Notes: a model not told the origin generated them from the letters alone. A DNA stretch of 64,000 nucleotides from Pyramidobacter piscolens W5455 (GCF_000177335.1 NZ_ADFP01000071.1:1-64000), one strand, 5' to 3'; shown: positions 27,568-36,523, counted from the first letter of the stretch. A program made the numbers and translations.

Positions 27568-28638
27568 ATGAAAAAGTTTGCAGTAGTGTTGTTGGCACTC
27601 CTGGCTGTTGGCATTACCGTTCCTGCTATGGCAGCCTACAAAAGCGAGTACAAACTTGATATCGTTCCCAGCATTACCACCGCCTGGGGGCAGGGAGCTC
27701 AATACTTTGCAGATCTGGTTCGTACCAGAACGGACGGGCGCGTCAACATTAAGGTCTATCCCAACGCTCAATTGACTACCGGCAAGCAGACCAATGCCTT
27801 TATGATGATCCGCAACGGGGCTATCGACTTTGCCTGTCAGTCCTCGATCAACTGGTCGCCTCAGGTGGTGGAGCTGAATCTTTTCGCTATGCCCTTCTTC
27901 GTGGCGGAGCAGCCCGATCGCTATGCCGCGATGGATGCCATCACAGGCGGCAAGAGCGGCGCCATGATCAAGACTGCCGTGGAGCTCAAGGGCGTTAAAG
28001 TTCTCGCTTACGGCGAAAACGGATTCCGCGAGTTGACCAACTCGAAAAGGGAGATCCACACCCCGGAGGATTTCAAAGGGTTGAAGCTCCGCGTCGTTGG
28101 CTCCAAACTGTTCCTCGACACCTACAAAGCTATGGGAGCCAATCCCATCGCCATGAACTGGTCCGATACGATGACTGCCCTGCAGCAGGGCGTCGTCGAC
28201 GGCCAGGAGAACCCAATCAACACCTTCTACCCCGTAAAAGTCTACGAGTACAACAAGTACATGCTAGACTGGCACTGTGTAATCGATCCCACATTGTTCT
28301 CGGTGAACCCTGGCGTCTGGAAGTCCTTCACTAAGGAAGATCAGGCAATCATCGAGGAAGCGGCCAAGGAAGCCGCGAAATTCCAGATTGCCCTTGCCCG
28401 GATTGGCCTTGACGACGGCTGGGCCTATGATTACCTTGCCAAGATGAACAAGTTGCCCGAAGTTACCGACTGGTATAAAGAACTCGCCAAGGTCGGAATG
28501 GTCGTCACCAAGCTGACTCCGGAGCAGACCGCCGCCTTCGCCGCTCTGGCAAAACCGGTTCGCGACGAGTGGTACAGTAAGTTCCCTCAGATCATGGATC
28601 AGGCAGTCGCAGATATGGCCGCCGTCGCCAAGAAGTAG
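27568..28638 (+). CDS. dctP: TRAP transporter solute-binding protein (DctP family)
   Basis: The 356-residue periplasmic receptor has a signal peptide (MKKFAVVLLALLAVGITVPAMA, cut after AMA near residue 22-23). Family features follow: FADLVRTRTDGRVNIKVYPNAQL, the substrate-carboxylate Arg region KGLKLRVVGSKLF, and SDTMTALQQGVVDGQENP. It binds an organic acid for the DctQM permease. ATG 27568 is preceded by GAGGAGGG. It lies inside the dehydrogenase operon, so its ligand is probably the E1 substrate or a precursor. Confidence 0.95.
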   Translation: MKKFAVVLLALLAVGITVPAMAAYKSEYKLDIVPSITTAWGQGAQYFADLVRTRTDGRVNIKVYPNAQLTTGKQTNAFMMIRNGAIDFACQSSINWSPQVVELNLFAMPFFVAEQPDRYAAMDAITGGKSGAMIKTAVELKGVKVLAYGENGFRELTNSKREIHTPEDFKGLKLRVVGSKLFLDTYKAMGANPIAMNWSDTMTALQQGVVDGQENPINTFYPVKVYEYNKYMLDWHCVIDPTLFSVNPGVWKSFTKEDQAIIEEAAKEAAKFQIALARIGLDDGWAYDYLAKMNKLPEVTDWYKELAKVGMVVTKLTPEQTAAFAALAKPVRDEWYSKFPQIMDQAVADMAAVAKK

Positions 28639-28662
28639 TTCTCTCGGTATTTCATACAGAAA

Positions 28663-28686
28663 GGGGAGCGCGCAAAAGCGCTCCCC
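28663..28686 (+). other. Intra-operon stem-loop between dctP and dctQ
   Basis: GGGGAGCGC and GCGCTCCCC pair perfectly over 9 bp with a 6-nt loop. No T run follows, so it is more likely an mRNA 3'-end stabiliser that raises the receptor message over the permease message than a full terminator. Confidence 0.6.
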
Positions 28687-28759
28687 ACTTAACTGAGCGT
28701 TTTCTCGACAGCGCAACTTTTCTGTTCCGGTACACTTTCAACGTGAAAGGAGCAGCGTT

Positions 28760-29230
28760 ATGTTGAAAAAATTCTTCGCTCACTTTGAAGAGATCGTGGG
28801 CGCGGTTGTCCTTTTTATAATGGTTTCGATTACCTTCGTAAACGTGATAACTCGCTATGTTATTGTATATCCGCTTTCGTTCACCGAGGAAGTGACGGTT
28901 AACCTTTTTGTGTGGCTCGTGATGGCGGGGACATCCTTGGCCTTCCGCCAGAATGCGAATCTAGCCATGACCTTTGTGTATAATCATCTACCAAAGAAAG
29001 TTCGCAAGATTTGTTTCTGCTTTTCTTGCTTTCTGACGGTGGTCTTCCTCGGTCTGCTGACGTGGCTCGGAACCTCTCAGGTGATAGATGAGATTGAACT
29101 CGGATCTGTCACGGAATCGCTCGCTATCCCATCGGCCGTGTATTCTGCTGCGGTCCCCTTCTTTTCTGTAATTATTTTGATTAGATTTTCGCAGGCTGCG
29201 CGTGATTTCGTCGCGCAGGGCAGATATTGA
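28760..29230 (+). CDS. dctQ: TRAP transporter small permease subunit (DctQ family)
   Basis: The 156-residue inner-membrane protein has four predicted membrane segments (about 10-32, 45-65, 84-106 and 125-147), the standard DctQ topology, with FTEEVTVNLFVWLVMAGTSLAFR being the conserved region. It partners with DctM. ATG 28760 follows GAAAGGAGCAGCGTT. It ends 17 nt before dctM. Confidence 0.92.
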   Translation: MLKKFFAHFEEIVGAVVLFIMVSITFVNVITRYVIVYPLSFTEEVTVNLFVWLVMAGTSLAFRQNANLAMTFVYNHLPKKVRKICFCFSCFLTVVFLGLLTWLGTSQVIDEIELGSVTESLAIPSAVYSAAVPFFSVIILIRFSQAARDFVAQGRY

Positions 29231-29246
29231 GAAAGGGGCGATTCTT

Positions 29247-30545
29247 ATGAGCGAATTCTTTTCGGATTCGGCGCTCTGGACTGTCATCCTTTTCTTCATC
29301 CCTCTGCTTCTCGGCGTGCCTATCGCCATTTCCCTGGGCATGACGGCCATCGTCGTCGCCATTGGTTGGGATATGGGTTACCAGATGCTTTCCTACAGCT
29401 ACTTTTCAGGCATTGCCAAGTTCCCTCTGCTCGCAATCCCTTTCTTCGTCATGGCTGGCGTCATTATGGAGAAGGTGGGGATCGCGGAACGCCTGATCGC
29501 CCTGATTAAGCAGCTTGTGGGCGACATGCCCGGCGGACTTGCAGTGGCGACCGTTCTCGTCGCCGCTTTTTGGGGGGCCGTTTCGGGGTCGGGGCCTGCT
29601 ACGGTGGCCGCCCTGGGACTTATCCTTATCCCCGGCATGGTCGACGCTGGATACGATAAACCCTTTGCGACGGCCGTGGTGTCGGTCGCGGCAGGGCTCG
29701 CCATCATCATCCCTCCGAGTATTTGCTTCATCGTCTACGGGGATATCATGGAACAGTCCATCGGCACGCTGTTTGCTGCCGGCGTGTTCCCCGGGCTGGT
29801 GGTTGCCGGATGTCTGTGCGTTCTCGTTTATCTCGTATCGGTAAAACGCGGCTACCGCGGCGCGCCCCGGGGGGCTTCCAGGGAGGTGTGGAAGGCCTTC
29901 GTGGATGCCTTATGGGGACTTATTACTCCTGTGATTATCCTCGGCGGAGTGTACGGTGGAATTTTCACTCCGACCGAAGCCGCAGCTGTGGCCGTATTCT
30001 ACGGCCTGTTTGTCGGCATGGTGGTCTACCGCACCATGTCGTGGAAGATGTTCTACGATATTCTCGTCGACACGGTAGTGTCGACCGCCGTAGTCATGCT
30101 CGTGGTCACCTGCGCCGGGCTTTACGGCTGGATTGGAGCTACTATCGGCCTGATCGATAAAATTGCGGCGGTCCTGTTGTCTGTTTCTGATAGCCCCGTC
30201 ATTATCCTGCTCATGATCAATGTGATCTTGCTTTTTGCGGGCATGCTTCTCGATGCTATTTCGATCTGCTACATCTTTCTGCCTATTCTGATGCCCATTA
30301 TCGCTCATTTTCAGTGGGATCCCATCTGGTTCGGCGTCATGATGACCGTCAACTTGGCAATCGGGCAGGTCACGCCTCCTGTAGCGGTCAATCTCTATGT
30401 TGGGGCTCGCATCAGCAACCTGTCGATTGAAGATATAGTTCCAGACGTTCTTCCTCAACTTTTTGCCGCTCTGATTGCGCTGTTGCTGATCACGCTGTTT
30501 CCCTCGATTACGACGGCTCTTCCTCATTGGATGGGTATGCTGTAG
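29247..30545 (+). CDS. dctM: TRAP transporter large permease subunit (DctM family)
   Basis: The 432-residue multi-pass permease forms the Na+-coupled transport channel. It has IPFFVMAGVIMEKVGIAERLI, the conserved GAVSGSGPATVAALG and the C-terminal GQVTPPVAVNLYVGARIS. Length and helix count fit DctM. ATG 29247 has GAAAGGGG about 9 nt upstream; the earlier in-frame start would overlap dctQ without a good site. Confidence 0.95.
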   Translation: MSEFFSDSALWTVILFFIPLLLGVPIAISLGMTAIVVAIGWDMGYQMLSYSYFSGIAKFPLLAIPFFVMAGVIMEKVGIAERLIALIKQLVGDMPGGLAVATVLVAAFWGAVSGSGPATVAALGLILIPGMVDAGYDKPFATAVVSVAAGLAIIIPPSICFIVYGDIMEQSIGTLFAAGVFPGLVVAGCLCVLVYLVSVKRGYRGAPRGASREVWKAFVDALWGLITPVIILGGVYGGIFTPTEAAAVAVFYGLFVGMVVYRTMSWKMFYDILVDTVVSTAVVMLVVTCAGLYGWIGATIGLIDKIAAVLLSVSDSPVIILLMINVILLFAGMLLDAISICYIFLPILMPIIAHFQWDPIWFGVMMTVNLAIGQVTPPVAVNLYVGARISNLSIEDIVPDVLPQLFAALIALLLITLFPSITTALPHWMGML

Positions 30546-30721
30546 GTTTCTTCGGCCTTCTCCTATTCGTTCGGATGGGAGAGTTGCAGCGTTGCTTTGG
30601 CTGCGTGGATGGAGAAGGCAGGAGCAAACTTTTCTGGACACTTGGTCGGCGAGCCGGAGTGTTTGAACAGGAGGCATCTTGGCATCGGATTCTTTATTAT
30701 AGGGAAAGAGGGAATTGATTC

Positions 30722-32176
30722 ATGGCAACTTCTATTACAATGCCCAAACTCGGTCTGACGATGACTGAAGGAACGATTTCGAAATGGTTGAAGAAAGAAG
30801 GAGATTCAGTTGCGACGGGAGACTCCCTGTTCGTCGTTTCTACCGACAAGCTGACCTACGAGTATCGGGCGGAGGTAAACGGAACGCTGCTGAAAATCGT
30901 CGTGCCCGAAGAGGGAACAGTTACCGTCGGCGGCGAAGTGGGCATTGTAGGAGGCGTCGGCGAATCGGTCGAGGCCGCTCCCGCGGCGAAGGTCGTTTCC
31001 GTCAAAGTCCCGGAAGCCAGCGTGACGTTACCCTTAGCGGCGGTATCGCCGCTAAGGGAGAGCTCTGTTAACGTTTCGCCCAAGGCCCGCGCCTTTGCGA
31101 AAGCCCGTGGTATCGATCTTTCACTGATCGTGGGACACGGCGAGCCTCCCATGGTTCACCTCTCGGACGCCAGGGCCTATGCGGATGCCCGTACCGTCAA
31201 TGCGACGCCTAAAGCGCGGAGTCTGGCCAAAGAGAGAAAGGTGGATCTTTCCGCTGTCGCTGGTCACGGAGAGCCGCCTATGATCCATGTGGCCGACGTG
31301 GAAGCATGGCTTGCCGCGAATAAGGTCAAGTCATCGCCGCTCGCCGCGAAGATGGCTGCGGAGCTTGGCGTGGACATGGCTGATTTGGGGCTCGGCCGTC
31401 GTCGCGTCATGAGCGGCGATGTCATGAAAGCCGCTGGGATCGTTCCCGCAGCTTCTGCCACCAAAGTCTCAGAGGCTGTGAAACCCTGTGAGAACGACGC
31501 GGACGCAAGACCCATGACGAAAATGCGTCAGATTATCTCGGAGCGCATGACCGAGAGCGTCACTGCGATTCCCGCGGTCAATTACCAGACCGACGTGGAC
31601 TGCACTGCTCTCAAGGCGATGCGCAATGCGTTGAAGAACGACGGCGCCAAGGTCTCCTTTAATGACATTATCATGAAGGCCTGCGCTCGAATTCTTATGG
31701 AGATGCCCATGTGCAACTGCTCGACCGACATGGAGCGCAAGTGTTATGTCATGCATGGCTTCGTCAATATTGGCCTTGCTGTGGCGGTGGACGGCGGCTT
31801 GGTCGTTCCCAACGTCAAGAACGTGCAGACCAAGGGACTGGCAGAAATTTCAGGCGAGAGCGCGGCGCTTGTGGAAAAGGCCCGCAGCGGCAGTTTGATG
31901 CCCGACGACATGTCCGGTGGCACCTTTACGATTTCCAGCCTGGGCATGTTCGGCATCAAGCACTTTACGCCCATCATCAACCCGCCTGAATCCTGCATTC
32001 TCGGTGTAACTATGATCGAAGAGCGTGCTGTGGTCCGGGATGGACAGATCGCGATCCGCCCAATGAGTACCTTCTGCCTGACCGCCGATCACCGTTCTGT
32101 GGACGGCGCCGACGCGGCGAAGTTCTTGCAGAGGCTGAAGGAGCTCCTGGAAAATCCTTACCTGATGCTGCTCTGA
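30722..32176 (+). CDS. acoC: Dihydrolipoamide acyltransferase E2 with three E3-binding domains
   Basis: The 484-residue E2 core of the dehydrogenase complex has a lipoyl domain at 1-77 with the lipoylated Lys in STDKLTYE (K43). Three successive peripheral-subunit-binding-like segments follow, near 117-152, 161-197 and 204-240; each starts with SP/TP-x-A and contains a V/IDLS- or VDMAD-like turn. A chloramphenicol acetyltransferase-fold catalytic domain with DHRSVDG occupies about 255-484. Most E2 proteins have a single binding domain. The acyl group is acetyl if the substrate is acetoin or pyruvate. It lies 177 nt after dctM. Confidence 0.92.
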   Translation: MATSITMPKLGLTMTEGTISKWLKKEGDSVATGDSLFVVSTDKLTYEYRAEVNGTLLKIVVPEEGTVTVGGEVGIVGGVGESVEAAPAAKVVSVKVPEASVTLPLAAVSPLRESSVNVSPKARAFAKARGIDLSLIVGHGEPPMVHLSDARAYADARTVNATPKARSLAKERKVDLSAVAGHGEPPMIHVADVEAWLAANKVKSSPLAAKMAAELGVDMADLGLGRRRVMSGDVMKAAGIVPAASATKVSEAVKPCENDADARPMTKMRQIISERMTESVTAIPAVNYQTDVDCTALKAMRNALKNDGAKVSFNDIIMKACARILMEMPMCNCSTDMERKCYVMHGFVNIGLAVAVDGGLVVPNVKNVQTKGLAEISGESAALVEKARSGSLMPDDMSGGTFTISSLGMFGIKHFTPIINPPESCILGVTMIEERAVVRDGQIAIRPMSTFCLTADHRSVDGADAAKFLQRLKELLENPYLMLL

Positions 32177-32253
32177 AGAAGAAGGGCTCTGGCGAGAGAA
32201 CGTTCGGTTCCTCCTCTTGTATTTTAGATATTGCGAAAGAAGGATAAAGATCA

Positions 32254-33975
32254 ATGGCTCAATCCATCACCATGCCTAAGCTTGGCCTGACGATGACCGA
32301 AGGCACCATTTCAAAATGGAACAAGGCTGAAGGCGACGCTGTTGCCGTCGGCGAAGTTCTTTTCGTCGTGTCCACCGATAAGCTGACCTATGAATATCAG
32401 TCGGAGGTCTCCGGGGTGCTTCTTAAAATTGAGGTGCCCGAGAACTGCAGCATTGCGGTGGGTGGGGAAGTTGCGCTTGTCGGCGAGGCCGGCGAGGTCG
32501 TCTCTTCGAGGTCTGCGCCGCCGCGGACTTCAGACGGGAAAGAGACGTCCGTGGCCCCGGCCGCGGTCTCCTCTGCAGCGTCTTCCGCCGGCAAGAAAAA
32601 AGTCGTCGTCATCGGCGGGGGCCCCGGCGGTTATGTCTGCGCCATCCGTTTGGCGCAGCTTGGGGCCGACGTCACACTCGTGGAGAGGGAGAGAGTGGGC
32701 GGCACTTGTCTCAACGTGGGGTGCATTCCCACCAAGGCTCTCGTCAAATCGGCCGAACTCTACGGCGAGATGAAACACGGGGCGGATTTCGGCGTCCTGT
32801 GCAGCGGCCTTCGCGTGGATTGGGCTGCCGTTCAGAATCGAAAAAACGCGGTCGTCGAGCAGCTTGTAGATGGGGTGTCAGGGCTTCTGACCGCCAATAA
32901 AGTTGCCGTCGTCTCCGGCGAAGCTCATTTTCTCTCTTCCTCCGCCGTCGAAGTGTCGGGCAGGACCATCCAGGCCGATGCCTTTGTGATTGCCGCCGGC
33001 TCGGCTCCCGTGATTCCTGCAATTCCGGGAATCGAGTCTGAGGGCATCGTGACGAGTACCGAAGCCCTTTCCTTCGCGAAACTGCCTGAAAAGCTCCTTA
33101 TCGTGGGCGGAGGCGTGATCGGCATGGAGTTTGCCTGCTTGTACGCGACTCTGGGCGTGGATGTGACCGTCGTCGAGATGATGCCGGCAATTCTTCCCCC
33201 TGCCGACGAGGAAATGGGAGTCATCGTCCGCAAGCGCATGGAAGCCCTTGGGGTGAAAATCCATACGAGCTGTAAGGTGACTGGTTTTGACTCCATTTCG
33301 AGCGGCGTGATGACCCATGTGCTCGATTCTCTGGGCAGAGAGCTGCAGTTCAGCTCCGACAAGGTTCTTCTTTCCATCGGCAGGCGCGCCGACACGGCAG
33401 CTCTGAACCTTGATGCCGCGGGAGTGAAGGCCGAGCGCGGCCGCATCGCCGTTAATAAAAAGATGGAAACTTCCGTCAGGAACATTTACGCCATCGGCGA
33501 CTGCTGCTCGCCCATCATGCTGGCGCATGTGGCTTCCGCGGAGGGGGAGGTCGCGGCGGAAAATATCATGGGGGCCTCCTGTGATATGGACTATAAGACC
33601 GTCCCATCCTGCGTCTATACTCTTCCTGAAATGGCCTGGGTGGGCATGACCGAGAAGGCTGCTGTTGAAACGGGACGCAAGATCAAAGTCGGGAGGTTCC
33701 CCCTGATAGGGAACGGCAAAAGTCTGATCATGAACGAAACCGATGGCATGGTCAAGATCATCGCCGATGAGAAATATGGCGAAATCCTCGGCGTTCACAT
33801 CGTCGGCCCCCATGCTACGGATCTGATCGTCGAAGGTGCCCTGGCGCTCAGACTTGAGGCGACTGCGGACGAGATCATTTCTACCGTTCACGCCCATCCC
33901 ACGGTGGGCGAAGCGCTCGCCGAAGCGACGCTGGATCTGCAGGGCAGAGCCATACACTTGCCGCCACAGGCATAG
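32254..33975 (+). CDS. lpdA: Dihydrolipoamide dehydrogenase (E3) with N-terminal lipoyl domain
   Basis: The 573-residue flavoenzyme re-oxidises dihydrolipoamide with NAD+. Residues 1-80 are a lipoyl domain (STDKLTYE), very similar to that of the neighbouring E2. After a flexible linker come the FAD motif VVIGGGPGGYVCAIRLA, the redox disulfide GGTCLNVGCIPTKAL, the NAD motif IVGGGVIGMEFA and the C-terminal HAHPTVGEAL with the catalytic His. Lipoyl-E3 fusions occur in several acetoin and pyruvate dehydrogenase operons. ATG 32254 follows AAGAAGGATAAAGATCA. Confidence 0.95.
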   Translation: MAQSITMPKLGLTMTEGTISKWNKAEGDAVAVGEVLFVVSTDKLTYEYQSEVSGVLLKIEVPENCSIAVGGEVALVGEAGEVVSSRSAPPRTSDGKETSVAPAAVSSAASSAGKKKVVVIGGGPGGYVCAIRLAQLGADVTLVERERVGGTCLNVGCIPTKALVKSAELYGEMKHGADFGVLCSGLRVDWAAVQNRKNAVVEQLVDGVSGLLTANKVAVVSGEAHFLSSSAVEVSGRTIQADAFVIAAGSAPVIPAIPGIESEGIVTSTEALSFAKLPEKLLIVGGGVIGMEFACLYATLGVDVTVVEMMPAILPPADEEMGVIVRKRMEALGVKIHTSCKVTGFDSISSGVMTHVLDSLGRELQFSSDKVLLSIGRRADTAALNLDAAGVKAERGRIAVNKKMETSVRNIYAIGDCCSPIMLAHVASAEGEVAAENIMGASCDMDYKTVPSCVYTLPEMAWVGMTEKAAVETGRKIKVGRFPLIGNGKSLIMNETDGMVKIIADEKYGEILGVHIVGPHATDLIVEGALALRLEATADEIISTVHAHPTVGEALAEATLDLQGRAIHLPPQA

Positions 33976-33996
33976 ACAATTTGAGGATGCATTCAG

Positions 33997-34040
33997 CAAG
34001 AGAGGGTGATTCGTGCGACGACCATCCTCTCTTGTCTTAA
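33997..34040 (+). terminator. Terminator-like hairpin after lpdA
   Basis: CAAGAGAGGGTG (33997-34008) pairs with CATCCTCTCTTG (34023-34034), 12 bp with one G-U, and is followed by the weak T-containing TCTTAATTG. It probably ends or attenuates the dehydrogenase transcript before lplA. Confidence 0.6.
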
Positions 34041-34325
34041 TTGATGCAGCGCTTCCCATAAGATGGATTCACGCTGTTTCTTACTGGAAGACGACAAACG
34101 AATTGTCTCGCCCCCGAGGGAGTCCACTCGCTCGGACGTGCTCGACCGCTGTGGAGTCTGCGTAACTCGCTTAGTGGCTTGACCTTGGCCTTTCCTCGGA
34201 GAATTTCTGTTGTGAATGAGTGTGAATGGCTTAGAGGCTGAACTTGGCAGCTTACGGAGTCTCTGTGTTTTTTACGAGGAATCACGGACTGCGGACGACG
34301 CTTAAAGACAGGGGCAGGTAGGACG
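34041..34325. other. Noncoding stretch between lpdA and lplA
   Basis: I see no gene here. The segment 34122-34151 resembles 36384-36413 (22 of 30 bases identical) and more loosely 56640-56670, so it may hold a degenerate dispersed element. It forms the lplA leader. Confidence 0.3.
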
Positions 34326-35324
34326 ATGAATTTCACCTATGTATTGAACGACAATCACGATCCCCGGCGCAATCTGGCCTTGGAGGAAAGCCTTTTTCTA
34401 AAGGCGCAGAGCGACAAGGAAGGTTTTCTGATGCTCTGGAGCAACGATCCCACGGTGGTGGTGGGGCGTTTTCAAAATACGGCCGAAGAGGTGAACCGGA
34501 AATTCACCCAGGAACGGAATGTCTTCGTGGTGCGCCGTATTACGGGCGGCGGAGCCGTTTACCACGACAGGGGAAATCTGAATTACACAGTCATTCTTCC
34601 CACCGAAGACGCGGCTACGCTGGACATCCATTCTTTCTCGATACCTTTGCTTGGTTATCTTGCGTCGCTGGGAGTCAGGGCAGAGCGTACGGGCCGAAAT
34701 GACGTGACCCTCGAAGGACGCAAATTCTCCGGCGTGGCGCAGCATTCAGGCGGCGGCGTGGTGCTCCATCACGGCACGATCCTCTTTGATTCTCGGCTGG
34801 AGGACGTCGTGGACTCCTTGAGAGTGGATCCTGAAAAATTTCAGTCCAAGGGCTTGAAATCCGTACGCAGCCGCGTGACGAACCTTTTGCCCTGTCTGAA
34901 AAACCCCGTTGCCATGGAAGAATTTCAGTCAGGCTTTGCCGACGAGCTGATTTCCTTTTATCGGGCTGAAACGGTCAGAACGCCTTCGAACGACGAAGCA
35001 GAGAAAGCGGAAGAGCTTTTCGCTCAAAAATACTCCCGTTGGGACTGGAACTGGGGGGCTTCTCCGGAGTTCGATTTTACGGACAAGCGGCGTTTTCCCG
35101 GCGGAACCGTGCAGTTCTGTCTGTCGGTGATGGACGGCGTCGTGGAGAACTGCCGTTTTTACGGCGACTTTTTCAGCTATCTTGGCACGGAAAAAGTGGA
35201 GCTGCTTTTACAAGGGCGTCCCTATCCTTTTGAGGGGCTTGAGAAGATTCTACCCGACGAACTCCTCAAAGGCAGCTTTATCGGCGTTGCCCCCTCTCAG
35301 CTTCGGGCTTTTCTCTCTGAATGA
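34326..35324 (+). CDS. lplA: Lipoate-protein ligase A
   Basis: The 332-residue enzyme activates lipoate with ATP and attaches it to lipoyl-domain lysines. It has NLALEESLFLKA, the lipoate-binding RRITGGGAVYHDRGNLNYT, the catalytic-Lys region GRKFSGVAQ and a C-terminal accessory domain. Placed right after the E2 and lipoyl-E3 genes, it most likely lipoylates their two lipoyl domains. ATG 34326 follows GGCAGGTAGGACG. Length is normal. Confidence 0.94.
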   Translation: MNFTYVLNDNHDPRRNLALEESLFLKAQSDKEGFLMLWSNDPTVVVGRFQNTAEEVNRKFTQERNVFVVRRITGGGAVYHDRGNLNYTVILPTEDAATLDIHSFSIPLLGYLASLGVRAERTGRNDVTLEGRKFSGVAQHSGGGVVLHHGTILFDSRLEDVVDSLRVDPEKFQSKGLKSVRSRVTNLLPCLKNPVAMEEFQSGFADELISFYRAETVRTPSNDEAEKAEELFAQKYSRWDWNWGASPEFDFTDKRRFPGGTVQFCLSVMDGVVENCRFYGDFFSYLGTEKVELLLQGRPYPFEGLEKILPDELLKGSFIGVAPSQLRAFLSE

Positions 35325-35349
35325 CCTGGCGAGACGGCAGCGGCGAAAG

Positions 35350-35928
35350 TCAGACCAGTTTTTTCAGCTCCTCGGCCATCAGATGGGCCATCATTTTATG
35401 TCCCTGGGCGGTCAGATGGAGGCCGTCGAGGTAGAATGAAGTTCTCCGAGGATCTGGCATTTGCGCGAACAGCCCCCAGAAATCCACGAAGGGCACCCGA
35501 AAAACTTCGGCGTAACGGCGCAGCCATGCGACATATTGGCGCAGGATCTCTGCGGCTGAACGGAAATCCGTCAGAAGAGACCAGTCGTCCCGTACCAAGC
35601 TGGGCTCGAAAGGAACAGGAAAGCCGATTACGGGGATGATCGCGAGGGATAATGCCTGCTGGACCAACGACCCCATATTGCACCGCGCCGTGCTGTCGCT
35701 TCCCGTCAGGAAAATGTCGTTGCAGCCTCCCATAAGAACAGCGACGTTCGGTTTGAGCCGGGGAACGTCGACGCAAAACCTCGCAAGCATGCCCGACGTG
35801 GCGTCGCCGTTGACCCCTCCGTTGATCATCTCATGACCGGTCGCCGCGCCGACAAGGGCAGGCCAGGCTTCGCGGCGGGAAACTCCGAAGCCGTAGGTCG
35901 TGCTGTCTCCAAGACAATATACGCGCAT
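35350..35928 (-). CDS. SGNH/GDSL hydrolase family protein
   Basis: The 192-residue protein carries the four SGNH blocks: I GDST (nucleophile Ser near residue 9), II a Gly in NGGVNGDATSG, III GGCND, and V DGLHL (catalytic Asp and His). It is an esterase or lipase-like hydrolase acting on an unknown ester. There is no signal peptide, so it is probably cytoplasmic. It converges with lplA (25 nt apart) with no clear terminator between. Start ATG 35928 follows AAAGGAGCGGATAGAAG. Confidence 0.88.
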   Translation of the reverse strand: MRVYCLGDSTTYGFGVSRREAWPALVGAATGHEMINGGVNGDATSGMLARFCVDVPRLKPNVAVLMGGCNDIFLTGSDSTARCNMGSLVQQALSLAIIPVIGFPVPFEPSLVRDDWSLLTDFRSAAEILRQYVAWLRRYAEVFRVPFVDFWGLFAQMPDPRRTSFYLDGLHLTAQGHKMMAHLMAEELKKLV

Positions 35929-36119
35929 CTTCTATCCGCTCCTTTGTAATAAATTGATGCCGTTGTTCGTAGCGGCGAGCCCGCCATTCAATCCATAGGT
36001 GAGGAAGTGTGCTCTCTGAATGTCTTCCTGCTTTGCGCCCTGTTGTTTTCAACTCCTTTTCCTGAAGTCGGTTTTATTGTACTCTTCATGGCATAGAAAA
36101 GAAAAGAAGGGAATACGAT

Positions 36120-36175
36120 GAGTCTGTCTCGAAACTCGCAAAAAAGCGAGAGGCGAGACAGGCTCTTTTATTTGT
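36120..36175 (+). terminator. Orphan intrinsic terminator
   Basis: GAG-CTGTCTCG (36120-36131) pairs with CGAGACAG-CTC (36154-36165) around an inner CTCGC/GCGAG hairpin, followed by TTTTATTTG. No plus-strand gene ends nearby: the closest is lplA at 35324. It may end an lplA 3' extension that runs antisense to the SGNH gene, or a small RNA. Confidence 0.55.
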
Positions 36176-36523
36176 TTCGCGGTTCTCTTTGGGCTTTCTT
36201 TGCGTTGATTTTTTCGTGAGAAATTGTCATGTTGAAGAAAACTGTAAAACTGTTTCAGCGCCCATAAACGTGGTATGATTTAGCGTGGAGTGTTTCTTTC
36301 AAAGAGTTTTTTCTCCTTGTCTGTGATTGATGCCGGTTCTTTGAGAGGACGGATTGACGGCGAGCCGACGACATGCCGGGAGAATCCAGTCGCTCAAGCG
36401 TGCTCGTTTGCTGCATGGTCTGGAGAGCGCGCTTTGCGGCTGCGATTCACTCTTTTGGTCAAGATCAGGATGAATTCCCTGTATAAGTTTTCACGTGGCT
36501 TTCTAAATAATGGAGGAATGACG
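36176..36523. other. Noncoding leader before the PfkB-family gene
   Basis: The PfkB frame stays open upstream to 36290, but there is no family homology and no ribosome-binding site there. A TATGAT -10-like box lies near 36275. The segment 36384-36413 resembles the noncoding sequence at 34122-34151. Confidence 0.3.
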
